Shown here: piece by piece, positions 7,318 to 15,837 of the stretch | Layout of the letters: every line of letters starts with the position of its first letter | Numbering within the stretch: the first letter of the stretch is position 1 | The notes under the pieces: generated by a model | Seen by the model: only the letters and a program-made list of their open reading frames with translations | Told to the model about the DNA's origin: nothing | Databases searched by the model: none | Source: Dyadobacter sp. CY323 | Lineage (GTDB): Bacteria; Bacteroidota; Bacteroidia; Cytophagales; Spirosomataceae | Direction of reading: 5' to 3' | NCBI RefSeq assembly: GCF_021390245.1 | Contig: NZ_JAJUXH010000022.1 | Coordinates: 1 to 64,000 of the forward strand | Length of the DNA: 64,000 nucleotides | Position numbers and translations under genes: made by a program

Positions 7318-8406
7318 TTATTTTTTTGCCATCACACACCTGAAACCCAGGTTATTACTTCCGCTCGTAACCTCTCCTTTTCCGCGGCTTCCTGCTTTGT
7401 ACCGAATACAATAATCGTCGCTGCAAAGAAAAGATCCGCCACGCTGCACCCGTTTCACAGCGCCAGGTTCGTCGGGATCGTAACTGTCTGACGGACCTTT
7501 TGGATTCGAGTTCGGGCTTTTCTGGTAGTAATCCGGGCGGTACAGGTCCTCGCACCATTCCCACACGTTCCCATCCATATCATATAGTCCGTACGGATTC
7601 GCAGGAAACGTTTTTACGGGTGCGGCAGTCAGGAATCCATCTTCTTTTGTGTTCTTGTCCGGAAAGCTCCCCTGATAAATATTGGCGACCCATTTGTTTC
7701 CCGGCTTCAATTCGTCGCCCCAGTAATAGGTATGATTTCCTTTACCACCCTGCGCCGCGAATTCCCATTCCGCCTCGGTCGGCAACCTTTTGCCCGCCCA
7801 TTTGGCATATGCGGAAGCATCTTCGTAAGATATATGTGTTACGGGATAATTCTCGCGGCCCTTGATCGAGCTCGTCGGACCTTCGGGATGGGCCCAGCTC
7901 GCTCCCGGAACATACGTCCACCATTGCAATGGGTTTTCCAGTGAAACTCGGGTTGGAGTCGGGGTAAATACTGCGGAGCCCGGTACCAGCTTGTCGGCCG
8001 GGACACCCGGGTAATCGGCCGGGTTCAGCGGCCTCTCGGCAATCGTTTTGTACCCAGTTGCTGTCACAAATGCCTCATACTCCGCATTCGTAACTTCATG
8101 TTCATCCATATAAAATCCATCGACCGTCACTTCGTGCATTGGCCGCGAATCCGGAAATTCGTCTGCGCCCATGAGAAATTTACCGCCATTGATCCAGACC
8201 ATACCTTTGGTATCTCCTTTTCCTTCCTCGATGTGGCTTGCATTCTTGATGGCAGCTGCCCGCGATGGAATGCCTTCGGCAATGCAATGAGCCAGGCTAT
8301 CGGCTGTTTTTTCTTCTGCGGTTTGTTTTTTGTCACAGCTTGTTCCCGTCAAACCGATTAATGCTATTAAAAAACTCCCTAAAAAATTCGTGGCAAATAA
8401 TTTCAT
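7318..8406 (-). CDS. Formylglycine-generating enzyme (sulfatase maturation), lipoprotein
   Basis: A 362-aa FGE/SUMF1-family protein (PF03781). The N-terminus has a lipobox (LTGTSC), so it should be lipid-anchored outside the cytoplasm. Family signatures are MVWINGGKFLMGADEF near 70, MHEVTVDGFYMDEHEVTNAE, GKRLPTEAEWEFAAQGG, YGLYDMDGNVWEWCED and VQRGGSFL near the C-terminus. The two active-site cysteines of aerobic FGE are conserved in the CSDDYC motif (Cys328 and Cys333), so it should oxidise a sulfatase Cys to formylglycine rather than be a non-catalytic relative. The ATG at 8406 is preferred to a GTG at 8412. A Cys-type sulfatase is two genes upstream on the same strand, a plausible client. 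Confidence 0.92.
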   Translation of the reverse strand: MKLFATNFLGSFLIALIGLTGTSCDKKQTAEEKTADSLAHCIAEGIPSRAAAIKNASHIEEGKGDTKGMVWINGGKFLMGADEFPDSRPMHEVTVDGFYMDEHEVTNAEYEAFVTATGYKTIAERPLNPADYPGVPADKLVPGSAVFTPTPTRVSLENPLQWWTYVPGASWAHPEGPTSSIKGRENYPVTHISYEDASAYAKWAGKRLPTEAEWEFAAQGGKGNHTYYWGDELKPGNKWVANIYQGSFPDKNTKEDGFLTAAPVKTFPANPYGLYDMDGNVWEWCEDLYRPDYYQKSPNSNPKGPSDSYDPDEPGAVKRVQRGGSFLCSDDYCIRYKAGSRGKGEVTSGSNNLGFRCVMAKK

Positions 8407-8443
8407 AATCACGCAACCTTATTTCCTGAAATCAACAATCTAA

Positions 8444-9865
8444 TTAAAATAAATCCTTTAAAACCTGCCTGGCTGCATGGTACCCGCACATTCCATGGAC
8501 GCCGCCGCCCGGAGGTGTCGAGGACGAACACAGGTAAATGTCTTTCGCCGAGGTCCGGTAAGGCGATACACTCAGTACCGGACGGGAATACAATTGAAAT
8601 ACATCCTGAATGCCGCCATTGATGTCGCCGCCAATGTAATTCGGGTTATAGGCTTCCATTTCGGACGTATTCATGGTATGTTTTTCTCTGATCAAATCTT
8701 TGAAACCTGGCGCGTAACGTTCAACCTGGCCTTCAATCGCCGCAGTCATATCCTGTTGCGATCCGTGCGGAACGTGGCAATATGCCCACGCCGTGTGTTT
8801 TCCTTCCGGGGCGCGGCTATTGTCAAACAGACTTTGCTGGGCAACCAGGACAAATGGCTTATCCGAATGTTTCCCCACCGAAATGCCTTTCTCGTATCGG
8901 ACAATTTCTTCCAGCGTATTTCCCAGGTGAACCGTCCCGGCACATTTACATTCCTTAGATGTGAATGGTATCGGACCGTCCAGCGCCCAATCCACTTTAA
9001 ATACGCCCATCCCGTACCGGTAACTCTCCAACTGGCTGCGGTAGGCAGAAGTCAGTTTATTACCAGCGATCTTTACTAACTGCCGGGGCGTAACATCCAT
9101 GAGTACCACTTTGGCCGGGGGTAACTTATCCAGGTTATCCACATAAAAATCCGTAGTTATCTGCCCACCGAGTGACCGGAAGTAATCCGTTAATGCATTC
9201 GCAATCATCTGGCTTCCACCTTTGGGAATGGGCCAGCCATTCACGTGCGCCGCAGCCATTAACATAATCCCAAATGCCGACGTAGCCACATTTTGCAAAG
9301 GCTGAATGGCATGTGCGGCCATACCTGCCCACAAACCTCTCGCTTCTTTTGTCTGAAATCTCCGTGCAGTCCAAACCGCCGAGGGTAATGCTTTTAACCC
9401 AAACTTAGATAACAAAAACGGATGCTCCGGGAATTTGAATGGCCCCAGTAAAAACGGAAGCAATGCGGGTATGTCGGCAACCAATGGTGCCATAAAATCA
9501 CGATAGGCGGACGCATCTGCTCCCAACCCCACAGCCGTTTCTTCCACATTCTGTTGCAGAACAGCCACGGAACCATCGTCGAATGGATGTGCCGCCGCAT
9601 AGGTTGGCTGCACAAATTCCAGCCCGAATTCCTTTAAAGGCATACTTTTGAAAAACGGAGAAAGTAATGCCATCGGGTGAACTGCCGAGCAAACATCATG
9701 CACGTACCCCGGAAGTGTCAGTTCCGCCGAACGCATTCCTCCGCCGATCGTCGACTTACCTTCCACGATCAATACGGAAAGTCCCGCCTGTTGCAGCGTA
9801 ATGCCGGCAGCCAGCCCATTCGGCCCAGACCCTACTATAATCGCATCAAAATCGGTTTTTTGCAC
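8444..9865 (-). CDS. FAD-dependent oxidoreductase, phytoene desaturase-like (PYROXD2 type)
   Basis: A 473-aa amine-oxidase/CrtI-related flavoprotein. The dinucleotide-binding motif AIIVGSGPNGLAAGITL is at 9-25, followed by LIVEGKSTIGGGMRSAEL. The C-terminal FAD-binding stretch LCSSSTPPGGGVHGMCGYHA is typical of PYROXD2-like proteins, which resemble carotenoid desaturases but have no fixed function in bacteria. There is no signal peptide. It lies between the sulfatase (6 nt gap) and the formylglycine-generating enzyme, so all are probably on one transcript. No carotenoid pathway genes are nearby, so a desaturase role is not supported by context. Confidence 0.9.
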   Translation of the reverse strand: MQKTDFDAIIVGSGPNGLAAGITLQQAGLSVLIVEGKSTIGGGMRSAELTLPGYVHDVCSAVHPMALLSPFFKSMPLKEFGLEFVQPTYAAAHPFDDGSVAVLQQNVEETAVGLGADASAYRDFMAPLVADIPALLPFLLGPFKFPEHPFLLSKFGLKALPSAVWTARRFQTKEARGLWAGMAAHAIQPLQNVATSAFGIMLMAAAHVNGWPIPKGGSQMIANALTDYFRSLGGQITTDFYVDNLDKLPPAKVVLMDVTPRQLVKIAGNKLTSAYRSQLESYRYGMGVFKVDWALDGPIPFTSKECKCAGTVHLGNTLEEIVRYEKGISVGKHSDKPFVLVAQQSLFDNSRAPEGKHTAWAYCHVPHGSQQDMTAAIEGQVERYAPGFKDLIREKHTMNTSEMEAYNPNYIGGDINGGIQDVFQLYSRPVLSVSPYRTSAKDIYLCSSSTPPGGGVHGMCGYHAARQVLKDLF

Positions 9866-9871
9866 CTTATT

Positions 9872-11440
9872 TTATTTTTTAGCCGAGGCAAGAATTTTCA
9901 ATGCTTCCTCATCTTTATATTCTGTCATCAACGTCTTCAGCTTTGCTTTCAGATCCACCGTGATTTTTTCGGCACCCTTTGAACCGTAAATATTTGAAAC
10001 TTCGGTCGGGTCTTTTTCAAGATCAAACAATTCCCAGGAATCAGCCCCGCCGTAAAAATAAGCCAGTTTGTACCTTTTGGTACGGATCCCGAAATGCGGA
10101 AAAACGTGATGTGGCTCCGGAAATTCGTAATAATGGTAGTAGGCTTCCTTCCTCCACGGTACCTGCGCAGTTTGCGGTGTTTTTAACAGCGGCAAAAACG
10201 ATTTCCCCTGCATATCAGCCGGTATTTTAGCTCCGGCAATGTTGAGTACCGTCGGCGCCCAATCGATATTCAGGATCAGGTCTTCTACTTTGGTACCAGG
10301 CTTTATCACACCCGGGTAACGGATCACAAATGGCGTTTTGAGCGATTCTTCGTAAATAAAACGCTTGTCGAACCAGCCGTGCTCACCCAGGTAAAATCCC
10401 TGATCAGAAGCATATATTACCACGGTATTTTTAGACAAACCACTTTTATCGAGATAGTCGAGCAACTTGCCGATGTTCCGGTCGAGCGAATTGGCAACAG
10501 AGAAATAATCGCGCATGTAACGCTGGTATTTCCACTCGGTCAATGCTTTGCCTGTAAGCTTCTTATCGTTGAAATCCTGGGTAACTTTATCATAATACGC
10601 CTTGAAAACTTTCTTTTGTTCCGGGTTAAAGCGTTTGTAAGCCCCGTCTTTTGCGTAGTCTACATTCACTTTCAGATCCTGCTTCAGACGCATCGTTTTT
10701 TCAATCGTCATATCCTGCTGCAATGCCGCAGACCTTCCTTTATAATCATCGTAAAAATTCGCAGGCAATGGAAATGTCACGTTATCGTATGCCCCCAGAT
10801 CCTGCAGGTCTGGAAGCCATTCGCGGTGCGTGGCTTTATGTCCCACAATCAGGAAAAACGGTTTCGCATTATCCCGCTTTTCAAGCCATTCGGTAGAAAA
10901 TCTGGTGATCAGGTCAGAAACATAGCCTGTGTAACGGGTTGTGTCATTGGGCTGACCGATAAAATCCGGGTTGTAGTAACTGCCCTGATCCGGCAATACT
11001 TTCCAGAAATCGAATCCGGCCGGGAGACTGTTTAAATGCATTTTCCCGATCCAGGCCGTTTGGTAGCCACTCTGTCTGAGCGTTTGGGACAACAAAGTCT
11101 GGTTTGTATCGAACCTTGTCCGGTCATTCCGTTTGTAGCCATTTAAATGACTATATTTTCCTGTCAGCAGCGTTGCCCGGCTCGGCCCGCAGATGGAATT
11201 GGTCACGATATTATTCTTCAAAAGCGCCCCTTCCCGGGCAATGCGATCAATGGAAGGTGTTTTAACGATTTTATTCCCATACGCGCCAATACCCTGATAG
11301 GCATGATCATCCGAAAATATGAAGATGATATTAGGCCTTTGCTCAGTTTGAGCTGCCGCAGTGGTAACTGACACAACTGAAAGCAGAATAGACCTCAGAT
11401 AGAAACGGATCGACAGGTTAGTTGTAGAAAAACGAAGCAT
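9872..11440 (-). CDS. Secreted Cys-type sulfatase (family S1)
   Basis: A 522-aa sulfatase with a signal peptide ending near AAAQ (residue 31). The metal-binding start NIIFIFSDDHAYQGIGAYGN gives Asp44/Asp45. The sulfatase signature CGPSRATLLTGKY puts the formylglycine precursor at Cys84 and the conserved Arg at 88. Further motifs are GKMHLNSLP, VIYASDQGFYLGEHGWFDK and PFVIRYPG. It belongs to the arylsulfatase / N-sulfoglucosamine sulfohydrolase-like S1 sulfatases that release sulfate from glycans. The Cys form requires maturation, and a lipoprotein FGE is encoded two genes downstream. A possible Bacteroidota promoter lies 28 nt upstream. The natural substrate is unknown. Confidence 0.94.
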   Translation of the reverse strand: MLRFSTTNLSIRFYLRSILLSVVSVTTAAAQTEQRPNIIFIFSDDHAYQGIGAYGNKIVKTPSIDRIAREGALLKNNIVTNSICGPSRATLLTGKYSHLNGYKRNDRTRFDTNQTLLSQTLRQSGYQTAWIGKMHLNSLPAGFDFWKVLPDQGSYYNPDFIGQPNDTTRYTGYVSDLITRFSTEWLEKRDNAKPFFLIVGHKATHREWLPDLQDLGAYDNVTFPLPANFYDDYKGRSAALQQDMTIEKTMRLKQDLKVNVDYAKDGAYKRFNPEQKKVFKAYYDKVTQDFNDKKLTGKALTEWKYQRYMRDYFSVANSLDRNIGKLLDYLDKSGLSKNTVVIYASDQGFYLGEHGWFDKRFIYEESLKTPFVIRYPGVIKPGTKVEDLILNIDWAPTVLNIAGAKIPADMQGKSFLPLLKTPQTAQVPWRKEAYYHYYEFPEPHHVFPHFGIRTKRYKLAYFYGGADSWELFDLEKDPTEVSNIYGSKGAEKITVDLKAKLKTLMTEYKDEEALKILASAKK

Positions 11441-11467
11441 TTTTAATTACTCTATAAGATTAGTAGA

Positions 11468-11498
11468 CAAATTAAACGAATGTATCCTGAAATAACAA
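11468..11498 (-). promoter_or_regulatory. Possible Bacteroidota promoter of the sulfatase operon
   Basis: On the minus strand TTG (11498-11496), 21 nt, then TAATTTG (11474-11468). This resembles the TTG / TAnnTTTG promoter with one base less in the -7 element. It lies 28 nt before the sulfatase ATG. Confidence 0.4.
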
Positions 11499-11534
11499 GC
11501 TGATCATTTTCATTCGACACCGGCAATGTAAAAA

Positions 11535-11569
11535 CAAAAGCCGGCACCTGCTAGGCAGGTCCGGCTTTG
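11535..11569 (-). terminator. Rho-independent terminator after the DUF4142 gene
   Basis: A strong hairpin with arms GCCGGCACCTGC and GCAGGTCCGGC around a short loop (one unpaired base), flanked by A/T runs. On the minus strand it ends in TTTTGTTTTT, about 24 nt past the stop. Confidence 0.88.
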
Positions 11570-11592
11570 TCAAGTATTCAAACCAATTATTA

Positions 11593-12168
11593 TTATTTTT
11601 TCGCGTCTTTAATCGACTCTGCCATTTGCAAATGGTGTTTCAGGACTGGCAGCTTACCTTGTGCCCAGGTTTTCACATCCGGATCCTTCGCTTCATTTAC
11701 TGCCTCTTCAAACTCCTTGATGTCTTCTTTATGATCATCCACCATGAAGGTAATATAAGCCTTGTCAAAATCTGTCCCTTTTTTTCCAGCCAGATCGTCG
11801 TATTTTTTCTGCTTATCGTCACTCAGAGCAGTCGGCAAGGTAATGTTCTTTTGTTGTGCGAGGGCTTTTAATTCTTCTCCGGCTTTCCCGTGGTCGGTGG
11901 CCATCATCGTACCGAATTTTTTAACATCCGCACTGGCTGCATTGGTTTGCGCCAGTTCGCCAAGCTGCACCTCCATCATCCCACCGTCCGCGGCAGCTAC
12001 TGCAAATTCCGAGTCATCTTCCAGTGCAGTGTCATCGAGCTTTGCTTCATTTTGCTCTTCTGCCACGTCTTTAGTGTCTTCGGTCTTAGTGCTGTTGCAA
12101 GCAGAAAATGCCATCATTGTTGACAATATCAGCGCACTTAATGTTATCTTTTTCATAACTTTTTTCAT
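11593..12168 (-). CDS. DUF4142 domain lipoprotein
   Basis: A 191-aa protein with an N-terminal lipoprotein signal (TMMAFSAC, Cys24), an acidic linker and a DUF4142 domain (PF13628), a ferritin-like four-helix fold. The domain shows EVQLGELAQTNAASADVKKF, MMATDHGKAGEELKALAQ, and FDKAYITFMVDDHKEDIKEF. DUF4142 proteins are secreted, often appear in stress or desiccation regulons, and have no firm biochemical role. A second ATG at 12156 is an alternative start and would give a longer leader relative to the candidate promoter at 12184-12212. It is divergent from the photoreceptor operon. Confidence 0.9.
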   Translation of the reverse strand: MKKVMKKITLSALILSTMMAFSACNSTKTEDTKDVAEEQNEAKLDDTALEDDSEFAVAAADGGMMEVQLGELAQTNAASADVKKFGTMMATDHGKAGEELKALAQQKNITLPTALSDDKQKKYDDLAGKKGTDFDKAYITFMVDDHKEDIKEFEEAVNEAKDPDVKTWAQGKLPVLKHHLQMAESIKDAKK

Positions 12169-12183
12169 TATTTTGTGATTTAC

Positions 12184-12212
12184 AGTATAATGAGATCAAA
12201 AAAGCATGCCAA
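12184..12212 (-). promoter_or_regulatory. Sigma70-like -35/-10 upstream of the DUF4142 gene
   Basis: On the minus strand TTGGCA (12212-12207), a 17-nt spacer, then TATACT (12189-12184). This matches the classical proteobacterial pattern, not the usual Bacteroidota one, so it may be chance or a specialised sigma factor site. Confidence 0.35.
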
Positions 12213-12272
12213 CGGTTTTAATGGGTGCGCCACTACCTGGTCTTTCCGATTCCTAGTTTCGAGAAAGAGTAG

Positions 12273-12280
12273 TAGTTTTG
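12273..12280 (+). promoter_or_regulatory. Candidate -7 element of the phytochrome operon
   Basis: TAGTTTTG fits the Bacteroidota -7 consensus TAnnTTTG and lies 39 nt before the response regulator ATG. No good TTG is found at the -33 position, so support is partial. Confidence 0.4.
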
Positions 12281-12319
12281 TATTTGCCAGTTACATGACA
12301 TTCCTCAATATTGCCTATA

Positions 12320-12763
12320 ATGAGTTACGTTAAGCCATTTCGGATTTTGCTTGCAGACGATGACGATGATGACACCTTTTTATTCAGAGAAGCCTTAGGC
12401 CAGCTTCCTGCCGAAAGTGAGCTTTTGATCGCAGGTAACGGAATGGAACTGATGCTTCTCCTTCACGCCGAAGAACTCAAACCGGATATCATTTTTCTCG
12501 ACATGAATATGCCCGTAAAAAATGGCCTGGAATGTTTGACGGAAATCAGAGCAACCCCGGGGTTCGAACAAACTCCCATTGTCATCTTGTCCACCTCTAT
12601 CGCCCGTTATCTGTGGGAGTCGGCCTATAATAGCGGCGCAAATCTGTATATTCAGAAACCAACCAGCTTCGCCGGTCTGGTAGAGGTACTTCAAAAATGT
12701 CTGTCTGAAAGAGTTAACTTAGCCTCGACTCCTGATGTGGAACAATTTTTGATCACCAATTAA
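12320..12763 (+). CDS. Single-domain response regulator (Rcp1-like)
   Basis: A 147-aa protein that is just a CheY-like receiver domain (PF00072). The acidic pocket is Asp13-Asp18, the phospho-acceptor is Asp61 in IIFLDMNMPVKNG, the switch Ser/Thr lies in VILSTS, and the conserved Lys is in YIQKPTSF. It belongs to the Rcp1-like receivers that pair with phytochrome kinases. The ATG at 12320 is chosen over a TTG at 12311. Downstream are heme oxygenase (22 nt gap) and the phytochrome kinase. It should take phosphate from that kinase; having no output domain, it must act through protein contacts or a phosphorelay. Confidence 0.94.
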   Translation: MSYVKPFRILLADDDDDDTFLFREALGQLPAESELLIAGNGMELMLLLHAEELKPDIIFLDMNMPVKNGLECLTEIRATPGFEQTPIVILSTSIARYLWESAYNSGANLYIQKPTSFAGLVEVLQKCLSERVNLASTPDVEQFLITN

Positions 12764-12785
12764 TTTACAAGTTGTTGAAGATCGG

Positions 12786-13397
12786 ATGCTTATGAATGAA
12801 GCGGGTGTTTTAAAGGATCAGGATCTGTTTATCAAAAGTTTAAGGCAGGAAACAGCTGAAAATCATCAGAAATTAGAAGAAAACAGGCTTTCAAAAGCAC
12901 TACTGGAACCCACTGTAACCCTATCCGATTATCAGGCCTACTTATCCGGACTATACGGTGTGACCGTTTCATGTGAGAACCAGGTTTTCCCTCTTCTGAA
13001 TCACATTTTTCCTGATCTCAGTGAGAGATACAAATCCGGTTTCATCCTTAACGATCTGAAAACAACCGGGTATTCAGATACGCAAATTGATTCGCTGCCC
13101 GTTTATGAATTCGGTTTTTTATCGGTACCGGATGCGCTCGGGGTTATGTACGTGCTGGAAGGTACGACGCTTGGAGGCAGGATCCTTTACAAGCATATCC
13201 ACGAAACACTGGGACTTACCGAGGACAATGGGGCTCGTTACTTCTGGGGCTATGGGCCGCAGACCGGCGTTTTATGGAAATCTTTCATTTCTGTTTTCGC
13301 CCGGTTCTCGGCAGAATCCAATGAAGGCCCGGCAATTATCAGCAATGCAAAAAAAACGTTCACCCTAATTGACAATTGGCTTACAGGAAGTATTTGA
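12786..13397 (+). CDS. bphO: Biliverdin-producing heme oxygenase
   Basis: A 203-aa heme oxygenase of the BphO type (PF01126). The proximal heme ligand is His27 in TAENHQKLEE, and the distal helix is VMYVLEGTTLGGRILYKHI near 120-138, with the glycine pair that bends over the heme. It opens heme to biliverdin IX-alpha, CO and iron, supplying the chromophore for the phytochrome encoded 9 nt downstream. A second ATG six bases later (12792) is an alternative start. Gene order receiver - oxygenase - phytochrome makes the product's purpose clear. Confidence 0.93.
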   Translation: MLMNEAGVLKDQDLFIKSLRQETAENHQKLEENRLSKALLEPTVTLSDYQAYLSGLYGVTVSCENQVFPLLNHIFPDLSERYKSGFILNDLKTTGYSDTQIDSLPVYEFGFLSVPDALGVMYVLEGTTLGGRILYKHIHETLGLTEDNGARYFWGYGPQTGVLWKSFISVFARFSAESNEGPAIISNAKKTFTLIDNWLTGSI

Positions 13398-13406
13398 CAA
13401 GCTAAA

Positions 13407-15695
13407 ATGAACATTAAGAATATTGTAAACAGGGACATTGTTAACCTGACTAACTGCGAAAGTGAGCCTATTCACATTCCGGGGAGCATTCAGCCTCATG
13501 GTTTTTTGTTGGGCGTTGAAAACGATACTTATCGTGTCGAGTTTTGCAGTGAGAACACACAACCGTACATCGGGCTTTCTCCGGACTGGCTTCTTGGTAA
13601 ATCCCTGAGCGAAATTTTTCCTGCCGAACAGGCTGATGATTTTGGCGTGTACGCATCAGCAAGTGTTATAGACGCTGCCAAACCGTTTGTTTTTACAATA
13701 GACGGAACCTCATTTAATACGACAGTCCACAAAAGCGGCCAGACCATTATCCTTGAACTGGAACCATTTCCGGACGGAACACTTAACCTTCCCAATCTGT
13801 ATAACCAGACCAGGACCTTTGTTTCGATTATGGAGAAAGCCACTTTTCTCACCGGGTTATGTCAGGAAATTGCGCATGAAACGCGTATTATCACCGGGTA
13901 TGACCGGGTGATGATCTATAAATTTGATGAAGATTACAACGGAGAGGTCATCGCTGAAAGCAAACGGGAAGATCTGGGATCATTCTCGGGCCAGAAATAT
14001 CCGCATACCGATATTCCGGCCCAGGCGCGGGAGCTTTACATCCGCAATCCGTTGCGGATGATCGCGGACATCAACTACACGCCCGTACCGATCCTGACCA
14101 TCGATAAATCGGAAGATAAGTCGAATAAATCCCTTGACCTGAGTCTGTCGATCCTGAGAAGCGTTTCGCCGATGCATATTGAATATTGCAAAAACATGGG
14201 GGTAGGCGCGACACTTACGATCTCATTACTGCAGAATGGAAAGTTGTGGGGACTGATCGCATGCCATCATTACTCCCCGAAAATCCTCCCGCATTATACC
14301 AGGCTCTCCGCATTACTTCAGGGACATTTTCTCACGTCGCAAATCGCAGTGCGCGAAGTTGCCGAAGAATTTGAATTGGGCCAGCAGGTTGAAAAATCAC
14401 TTTCGGATTCGTTGTCGTTGCTCCATGAAAATGAGAATTTCATCGGGGCTCAGCACCAGTCGGAATCACTGCTGAACCTGGCAAATGCTACCGGGGTTGT
14501 GATTTTTTATAATGGGGTTTTGTATAAAAGCGGCCTCGTACCTCCGGATGACGAATTGATCAGGTTGCTCAAATTCCTTTCCGAAAAACATTTGGCTCAC
14601 GGCATCCACACCAGCAGTCTGCCGGCCATTTATCCGGAGGGTAAATCCATGACCAATTATGGGGCCGGCATTATTTACTATTCCATGTCTTCCGGAAATC
14701 ATGACGGGATTCTTTGGCTGAGGCAGGAACGCATTGAAATGGTTGGCTGGGCTGGAGACCCGAATAAAGCGATGCTCCCAAACAAGGACGGATTGCACCT
14801 GACTCCCCGAAAATCGTTTGAGTTGTGGATGGAAGAGGTTAAAGATAAGAGCAAACCGTGGAGAGAGTCGGAGCTGAATGCAGCTTCGCGTTTTTCCTAT
14901 GCATTGCAGAAACACATCAATTTCCAACTCATCCGCGCACAAGAAGATAAAAACCGCATACTGAATGAGGAGCTCAAAACGGCCAATAAGGAGCTCGCAA
15001 ACCTCAATTGGATCAGTACCCATGATTTGAAAGAGCCATTGAGGAAGATCCAGATCTTCGCGTCCAAAGTACTCGACCGGGAAGACCCGGATTTATCGTC
15101 ACAGGTAAAGGATTCGGTGGAGCGGATGAGGTTTGCGGCGGAAAAAATGCAGCTGTTGATCGAGGATATCCTGGCTTATTCCAAAGCCGGAAGTATGGAA
15201 AAGGTTTTTGAGCAAGTAGATCTGAATCTGGTGGTAAAAGATATTTTGTCCGAACTCCAAGACGCGATTAATGAGAAAAATGCGGTTATTGAATCCGATC
15301 CGTTACCTGTGCTCGACGCGGTCCCTTTTCAGGTAAGGCAGCTGTTTATCAATCTGATTAGTAATGCGATTAAGTTTACAAATCCGGAATCTGCACCGGA
15401 AATCCATATTTCGGCTTGCTTGGTAAAAGGCATCGAGATCGCGGATGAGAAGGCTAGGATGAACCAGTCTTACCACCGGATTTCGTTTCGGGATAATGGG
15501 TCTGGGTTCGAACAAGAATATACCACCCGGATTTTTGACATTTTTCAAAGACTTCACCCGGCACATAAATACCCCGGAACGGGCATCGGACTGGCGATTT
15601 GTAAGAAGATCATGGAGAATCACAGAGGATTTATCATTGCCCGGTCCGAACCAGGAAATGGCTCTGTATTCCATGTTTATTTTCCAGTCGACTAG
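13407..15695 (+). CDS. bphP: Bacteriophytochrome sensor histidine kinase
   Basis: A 762-aa PAS-GAF-PHY-HisKA-HATPase protein. Cys17, in the N-terminal LTNCESEPIHIPGSIQPHG, is at the biliverdin attachment position of bacteriophytochromes. The GAF domain has YPHTDIP (Asp202) and VSPMHIEYCKNMGV. The PHY tongue motif PRKSF is at 467-471. The kinase part has the phospho-acceptor His539 in THDLKEPLRK, an N-box LFINLISNAIKFTN, and the ATP lid DNGSGF and GTGIGLAICKKI. It should sense red and far-red light in the cytoplasm and phosphorylate the receiver encoded first in the operon. The domain order is canonical and no key residue is missing. Confidence 0.96.
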   Translation: MNIKNIVNRDIVNLTNCESEPIHIPGSIQPHGFLLGVENDTYRVEFCSENTQPYIGLSPDWLLGKSLSEIFPAEQADDFGVYASASVIDAAKPFVFTIDGTSFNTTVHKSGQTIILELEPFPDGTLNLPNLYNQTRTFVSIMEKATFLTGLCQEIAHETRIITGYDRVMIYKFDEDYNGEVIAESKREDLGSFSGQKYPHTDIPAQARELYIRNPLRMIADINYTPVPILTIDKSEDKSNKSLDLSLSILRSVSPMHIEYCKNMGVGATLTISLLQNGKLWGLIACHHYSPKILPHYTRLSALLQGHFLTSQIAVREVAEEFELGQQVEKSLSDSLSLLHENENFIGAQHQSESLLNLANATGVVIFYNGVLYKSGLVPPDDELIRLLKFLSEKHLAHGIHTSSLPAIYPEGKSMTNYGAGIIYYSMSSGNHDGILWLRQERIEMVGWAGDPNKAMLPNKDGLHLTPRKSFELWMEEVKDKSKPWRESELNAASRFSYALQKHINFQLIRAQEDKNRILNEELKTANKELANLNWISTHDLKEPLRKIQIFASKVLDREDPDLSSQVKDSVERMRFAAEKMQLLIEDILAYSKAGSMEKVFEQVDLNLVVKDILSELQDAINEKNAVIESDPLPVLDAVPFQVRQLFINLISNAIKFTNPESAPEIHISACLVKGIEIADEKARMNQSYHRISFRDNGSGFEQEYTTRIFDIFQRLHPAHKYPGTGIGLAICKKIMENHRGFIIARSEPGNGSVFHVYFPVD

Positions 15696-15837
15696 ATGTA
15701 ATCCGGTTTTCAGCACAAACTGAGTACATACTTCCTCAGCAACTTTCCGCAAGGAATCCGCTGGGGTTTTTTTATGCCTTTTTCAATGTGGTATCACTTT
15801 ATTATCACTGCCCGTACACCGTTTAAAAGTAAGCCGC

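Noticed and set aside
10379..11035. Long open frame antisense to the sulfatase gene
   Set aside because: The sulfatase gene on the other strand has full family motifs; this frame has none.
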